A program made the translations under genes and the position numbers. The notes under the pieces are model-generated. The model was not told where the DNA came from and did not search any database. It saw only the letters and a list, made by a program, of their open reading frames with translations. Of a DNA stretch of 15,806 nucleotides, positions 13,341 through 15,806 are shown one piece after another; within the stretch, counting starts at the first letter, position 1, and each line of letters starts with the position of its first letter. The stretch is from an uncultured Muribaculaceae bacterium (lineage in GTDB: Bacteria > Bacteroidota > Bacteroidia > Bacteroidales > Muribaculaceae): the NCBI GenBank assembly GCA_938039795.1, contig CALHWU010000027.1, positions 1 through 15,806 of the forward strand, read 5' to 3'.

Positions 13341-13373
13341 TGCCGTATGTTGATTATCTTATTAATATATTTG

Positions 13374-13445
13374 TATCCCCGTGGGGAGTCGAACCCCAAT
13401 CGTTGGAACCGGAATCCAATATTCTATCCATTGAACTACGGAGAC
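13374..13445 (-). tRNA. tRNA-Arg (anticodon CCG)
   Basis: On the minus strand the acceptor GTCTCCG pairs with CGGGGAT (with G-T wobbles) and a discriminator A follows. The D stem is GTTC/GAAT. The anticodon stem TTGGA/TCCAA closes the loop TTCCGGT, giving anticodon CCG at 13410-13412 for codon CGG. The T arm is TGGGG-TTCGACT-CCCCA. All stems close and the length is 72 nt. CCA is not encoded. Confidence 0.95.
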
Positions 13446-13485
13446 TTGTCGCTTCCGGCCCCCTAAAAGAGGCTCAAAAACGGTG

Positions 13486-13517
13486 CAAAGTTACTGATTT
13501 TTTATTATCTTTGCAAA
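13486..13517 (-). promoter_or_regulatory. Promoter of tRNA-Arg and probably rpmH
   Basis: On the minus strand TTTG (complement of 13514-13517), a 20-bp spacer and TAACTTTG (complement of 13486-13493) give a full consensus. The tRNA 5' end lies 40 nt beyond. Its -33 element touches the -7 element of the ung promoter on the other strand. Confidence 0.82.
13506..13513 (+). promoter_or_regulatory. -7 element TATCTTTG of ung
   Basis: TATCTTTG at 13506-13513 ends 22 nt before the ung ATG, giving a leader of about 15 nt. No TTTG lies 19-21 bp upstream. The last four bases abut the minus-strand -33 TTTG, making TTTGCAAA at 13510-13517. Confidence 0.7.
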
Positions 13518-13535
13518 AGAACTCGCAAAAAAGCA

Positions 13536-14198
13536 ATGGAAGTAAGAATCGACAGCAGCTGGAAAGCGGTCCTCGGGCCCGAATTTGACAAGGAATATTT
13601 CCGACAGCTCACTGATTTTGTCAGAGCCGAATACCGGCGCCGCATTGTATATCCGCCTGCCGGACAGATCTTTGCGGCATTCGATTCATGCCCGTTCGAC
13701 AAGGTTAAGGTCGTGATCCTCGGCCAGGATCCTTATCACGGAGAGGGCCAGGCCAACGGGCTCTGCTTCTCTGTCAATCCGGGCACAGCTCTCCCCCGCT
13801 CTCTCGTAAATATCTTCAAGGAGGTGGCTGACGATACAGGCTGCCCCGTTTCAACCGACGGCGATCTCAGCCGCTGGGCGCGTCAGGGAGTGCTTATGCT
13901 CAACGCCACACTTACGGTTGGCGCCCATTCTCCGGGATCGCATCAGGGCCATGGATGGGAGGAGTTCACCGATGCCGTGGTAAGAAACCTCGCCGAACGG
14001 CGCGAGGGCCTCGTCTTCATACTCTGGGGCTCATATGCCATACGCAAGGGAGCCATGATCGACCGCGACCGGCATCTTGTGCTCACATCGGCCCATCCGT
14101 CGCCTCTCAGCGCGTCGAGAGGCTTTTTCGGCAACCACCATTTCACACGCGCCAACCAGTGGCTCCAAGGCCACGGCCAAACTCCGATCGTATGGTGA
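13536..14198 (+). CDS. ung: Uracil-DNA glycosylase, family 1
   Basis: Ung removes uracil from DNA as the first step of base-excision repair. The 220 residues hold all family 1 motifs: the water-activating loop GQDPYHG (63-69, catalytic D65), FSVNPG with the uracil-stacking Phe (F78), SLVNIFKEV, LMLNATLTV (120-128, uracil-binding Asn), and the Leu-loop HPSPLSASRGFFG (187-199). Length and order match E. coli Ung. The ATG at 13536 follows its promoter by a normal short leader. Its stop TGA lies inside the first codons of the next gene (ATGGTGA at 14192-14198), so the downstream protein is probably translationally coupled. Confidence 0.97.
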   Translation: MEVRIDSSWKAVLGPEFDKEYFRQLTDFVRAEYRRRIVYPPAGQIFAAFDSCPFDKVKVVILGQDPYHGEGQANGLCFSVNPGTALPRSLVNIFKEVADDTGCPVSTDGDLSRWARQGVLMLNATLTVGAHSPGSHQGHGWEEFTDAVVRNLAERREGLVFILWGSYAIRKGAMIDRDRHLVLTSAHPSPLSASRGFFGNHHFTRANQWLQGHGQTPIVW

Positions 14199-15451
14199 CT
14201 CTGCGCCAGGCTGCCGTTATTGCGGCAACTGCCGCGGCATTGACCTGCACCCCGCAGGTCTATCTCGCCAAAGCGCCGGAAGTAACGAGCGTATCAGCCA
14301 GAATCGCCGGTCACGACAGCGCTCCCGCAGTCATAGTGCCCGCTGCCGCCGACCGTCTGACGGTAAACTTCGACCTGCTGGGCACAGAGAGCCGCCACCT
14401 GCGTTACCGCCTGGTGCATTGCGACCCCTGGTGGCACACGTCAGACCTGATCGACTCGGAGTTTGTCGACGGCTTCAACGACGCCAGCGCCGACGACGGC
14501 CTCTATTCAAGAGCCACCCTTACCCATTACGTACACTATTCCGTGGCCCTACCTAGCGAGATCACCCCCACTCTGAGCGGCAACTACCTGCTTGAGATCA
14601 TGGACGATGACAACACGTCGCTACCCGTGGTACTGAGTGTGCCTTTCGGTGTCAGCGAGCAGTCCGTACCCATATCGGTGACCGCCTCCCCGCGCACCGA
14701 CATAGACTATCTCGGCTCTTACCAGCAGCTCGCCGTCGAGATCGACCTCGACCGCATATGGAGCGACATCAACAGTCCATACAGCGATATCATCGTCACC
14801 ATCGAGCAGAACTCCCGCCCCGAGACACGCATCACCCTCACATCCCCCACCGGCATCAACGGCCGCAGGGCACGATACGAGCATCTGCCGCAGCTTATTT
14901 TCAAAGGCGGCAACGAATACCGGCGTTTCGAGACCGTCGACACCCGCCAGCGCGGACTCGGTGTCGAATCAGTCGGACAGACGGCCGGGACATTCACAGC
15001 CGAAGTCGCCAAGGGGAAGCCGCGCTCCGACAGTCAGTATGTATTTGATCAGACCCAGCACGGCCGCGCGCTCGTGCGCAGCGTCGATACCGACCGTCCC
15101 GACACGGAGGCCGACTACGTCGACGTCAGTTTCACGCTTGAGACCGAGCCCTTTGAAGGCTACGACGTATATGTCGAGGGCGAACTCACAGGCCGCAGAC
15201 TCGACGCCGCAAACCGCATGGACTATGACAGGTCGGCCGGCGCCTACCGCCTTACCCTTCCCCTGAAGCAGGGAGCCTACAATTACCGGTTTGTGGCCGT
15301 AGACCGCCGCACCGGCCTTCCCGACGAAGGACTTATCGAGGGCAACTTTCATCAGACTGTCAACGAATACACCATAAAAGTCTATTACCGGCCGCGATCG
15401 GGACGTGGCTACAGACTCGCCGGAATGACAGTAATAACCACCGACAGATGA
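14192..15451 (+). CDS. Type IX secretion system plug-domain protein (DUF5103)
   Basis: From ATG 14192, which overlaps the ung stop by 7 nt, the protein is 419 residues. The N-terminus is an export signal (AAVIAATAAALTC); the Cys there is not in a good lipobox (ALTC). The body fits the DUF5103 family: an N-terminal beta domain with LRYRLVHCDPWWHTSDLIDSEF (near 70-92; the family usually has 'YxxIHCDxxWxxSxLxxxEYLxGF'), FVDGFNDA, THYVHYSVALPSE, LSGNYLLEI, then an immunoglobulin-like part and a C-terminal region DVYVEGELTGRRLDAANRMDYD ... GAYNYRFV. In Flavobacterium a protein of this family plugs the SprA translocon of the type IX secretion system. Many Bacteroidales keep the family even where type IX cargo is not obvious, so the partner is inferred. 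The longer open frame from 13955 only reads through ung. Confidence 0.87.
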   Translation: MVTLRQAAVIAATAAALTCTPQVYLAKAPEVTSVSARIAGHDSAPAVIVPAAADRLTVNFDLLGTESRHLRYRLVHCDPWWHTSDLIDSEFVDGFNDASADDGLYSRATLTHYVHYSVALPSEITPTLSGNYLLEIMDDDNTSLPVVLSVPFGVSEQSVPISVTASPRTDIDYLGSYQQLAVEIDLDRIWSDINSPYSDIIVTIEQNSRPETRITLTSPTGINGRRARYEHLPQLIFKGGNEYRRFETVDTRQRGLGVESVGQTAGTFTAEVAKGKPRSDSQYVFDQTQHGRALVRSVDTDRPDTEADYVDVSFTLETEPFEGYDVYVEGELTGRRLDAANRMDYDRSAGAYRLTLPLKQGAYNYRFVAVDRRTGLPDEGLIEGNFHQTVNEYTIKVYYRPRSGRGYRLAGMTVITTDR

Positions 15452-15471
15452 CAACCACTAATGAAGAAATC

Positions 15472-15806
15472 ATGATAGAGATAGGCAATACGCTCGTGTC
15501 GCTCGATCTGGCCGAACGTTATTTCTGCTGCGACCTCGACCAGTGCCTCGGACAGTGCTGCATCGAGGGCGATGCCGGAGCGCCGATAACACGCGCCGAG
15601 CACGACGAGCTCGAAAAAGTGCTCCCGATCGTAGAAAATGATCTGACGCCGCAGGCGCGCCGCGTCATAGGCGAGCAGGGCGTCAGCTATATCGACGAAG
15701 AGGGCGACCTTGTCACATCGATCGTCGACGGACGCGACTGCGTCTTTACCTGCCGGGCACCGGGAGGCAAATGCCTCTGCGCGATCGACCGGGCATTCCG
15801 CAACGG
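15472..15806 (+). CDS. DUF3109 family protein, 3' end cut by the window
   Basis: The visible 111 residues open MIEIGNTLVSLDLAERYFCC and carry the Cys-rich pattern of DUF3109: C19, C20, C25, C29, C30 in FCCDLDQCLGQCCIEGDAGAP, then C90, C94, C101 and C103 in DGRDCVFTCRAPGGKCLCAID. Such a pattern suggests metal or Fe-S cluster binding; the family has no established function. The start at 15472 is preferred because family members usually begin at the MI-x-I motif. An in-frame ATG at 15448 overlaps the previous stop (ATGA) and would add eight residues, so it is a real alternative. It follows the plug-domain gene directly and is probably the third gene of the ung unit. No stop occurs before the window ends. 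Confidence 0.85.
   Translation, partial: MIEIGNTLVSLDLAERYFCCDLDQCLGQCCIEGDAGAPITRAEHDELEKVLPIVENDLTPQARRVIGEQGVSYIDEEGDLVTSIVDGRDCVFTCRAPGGKCLCAIDRAFRN

Noticed and set aside
13328..13588. Open frame reading through tRNA-Arg into ung
   Set aside because: It translates the complement of a tRNA and an intergenic promoter region, so it is not a gene.

Overview
The window looks like a piece of a Bacteroidales chromosome, and Muribaculaceae is a plausible family (inference). Three things point there: promoters of the Bacteroidetes form TTTG-N19/20-TAnnTTTG in front of several genes, a short primary sigma factor of 286 residues with no region 1.1, and families typical of the phylum (DUF2007, DUF4369/TlpA-like, type IX secretion plug protein, DUF3109, anaerobic sulfatase-maturating enzyme). 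Starts are not preceded by clear Shine-Dalgarno boxes, as expected for this phylum.

Layout. 1-4599: a partial tRNA-Val on the minus strand, diverging from mltG (peptidoglycan endolytic transglycosylase), a DUF2007 gene, the primary sigma gene rpoD with its terminator, an acidic unknown protein, and a convergent minus-strand exported thioredoxin-fold protein with a degenerate active site. 4718-4997: a promoter followed by a long rod-shaped RNA with paired ends and a central bubble. I read it as a 6S-like RNA (possibly the Bacteroidales-1 family). 4998-9043: an AT-rich, all-plus-strand accessory block of small genes, mostly of unknown function. It holds a two-TM protein, two adjacent related cytoplasmic proteins, a frameshifted zinc-ribbon gene, two translationally coupled exported proteins, a 29-residue membrane peptide, a SanA/DUF218 protein and a lipoprotein. 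9044-9384 holds no gene that I can see.

9385-11888: a housekeeping operon begins at a consensus promoter: rplY (L25), pth, an Hsp15-like S4-domain gene and a NYN-domain gene. pth contains a perfect 32-bp palindrome inside its coding sequence. 11898-13445 (minus strand): tRNA-Arg(CCG), then rpmH (L34), a strong hairpin, and an anaerobic sulfatase-maturating radical SAM enzyme that ends 9 nt from the convergent NYN gene. 13506-15806: ung, a T9SS plug-domain protein and a DUF3109 protein cut by the window end, tightly packed with overlapping stops and starts. Back-to-back promoters that share a TTTGCAAA core drive the tRNA-Arg/rpmH and ung units.

The flanks are GC-richer, translation- and envelope-related genes. 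The contrast with the AT-rich middle suggests that block was acquired or varies between strains beside the ncRNA locus. No transposase, integrase or att repeat is visible, and no function for the block can be assigned from sequence alone.
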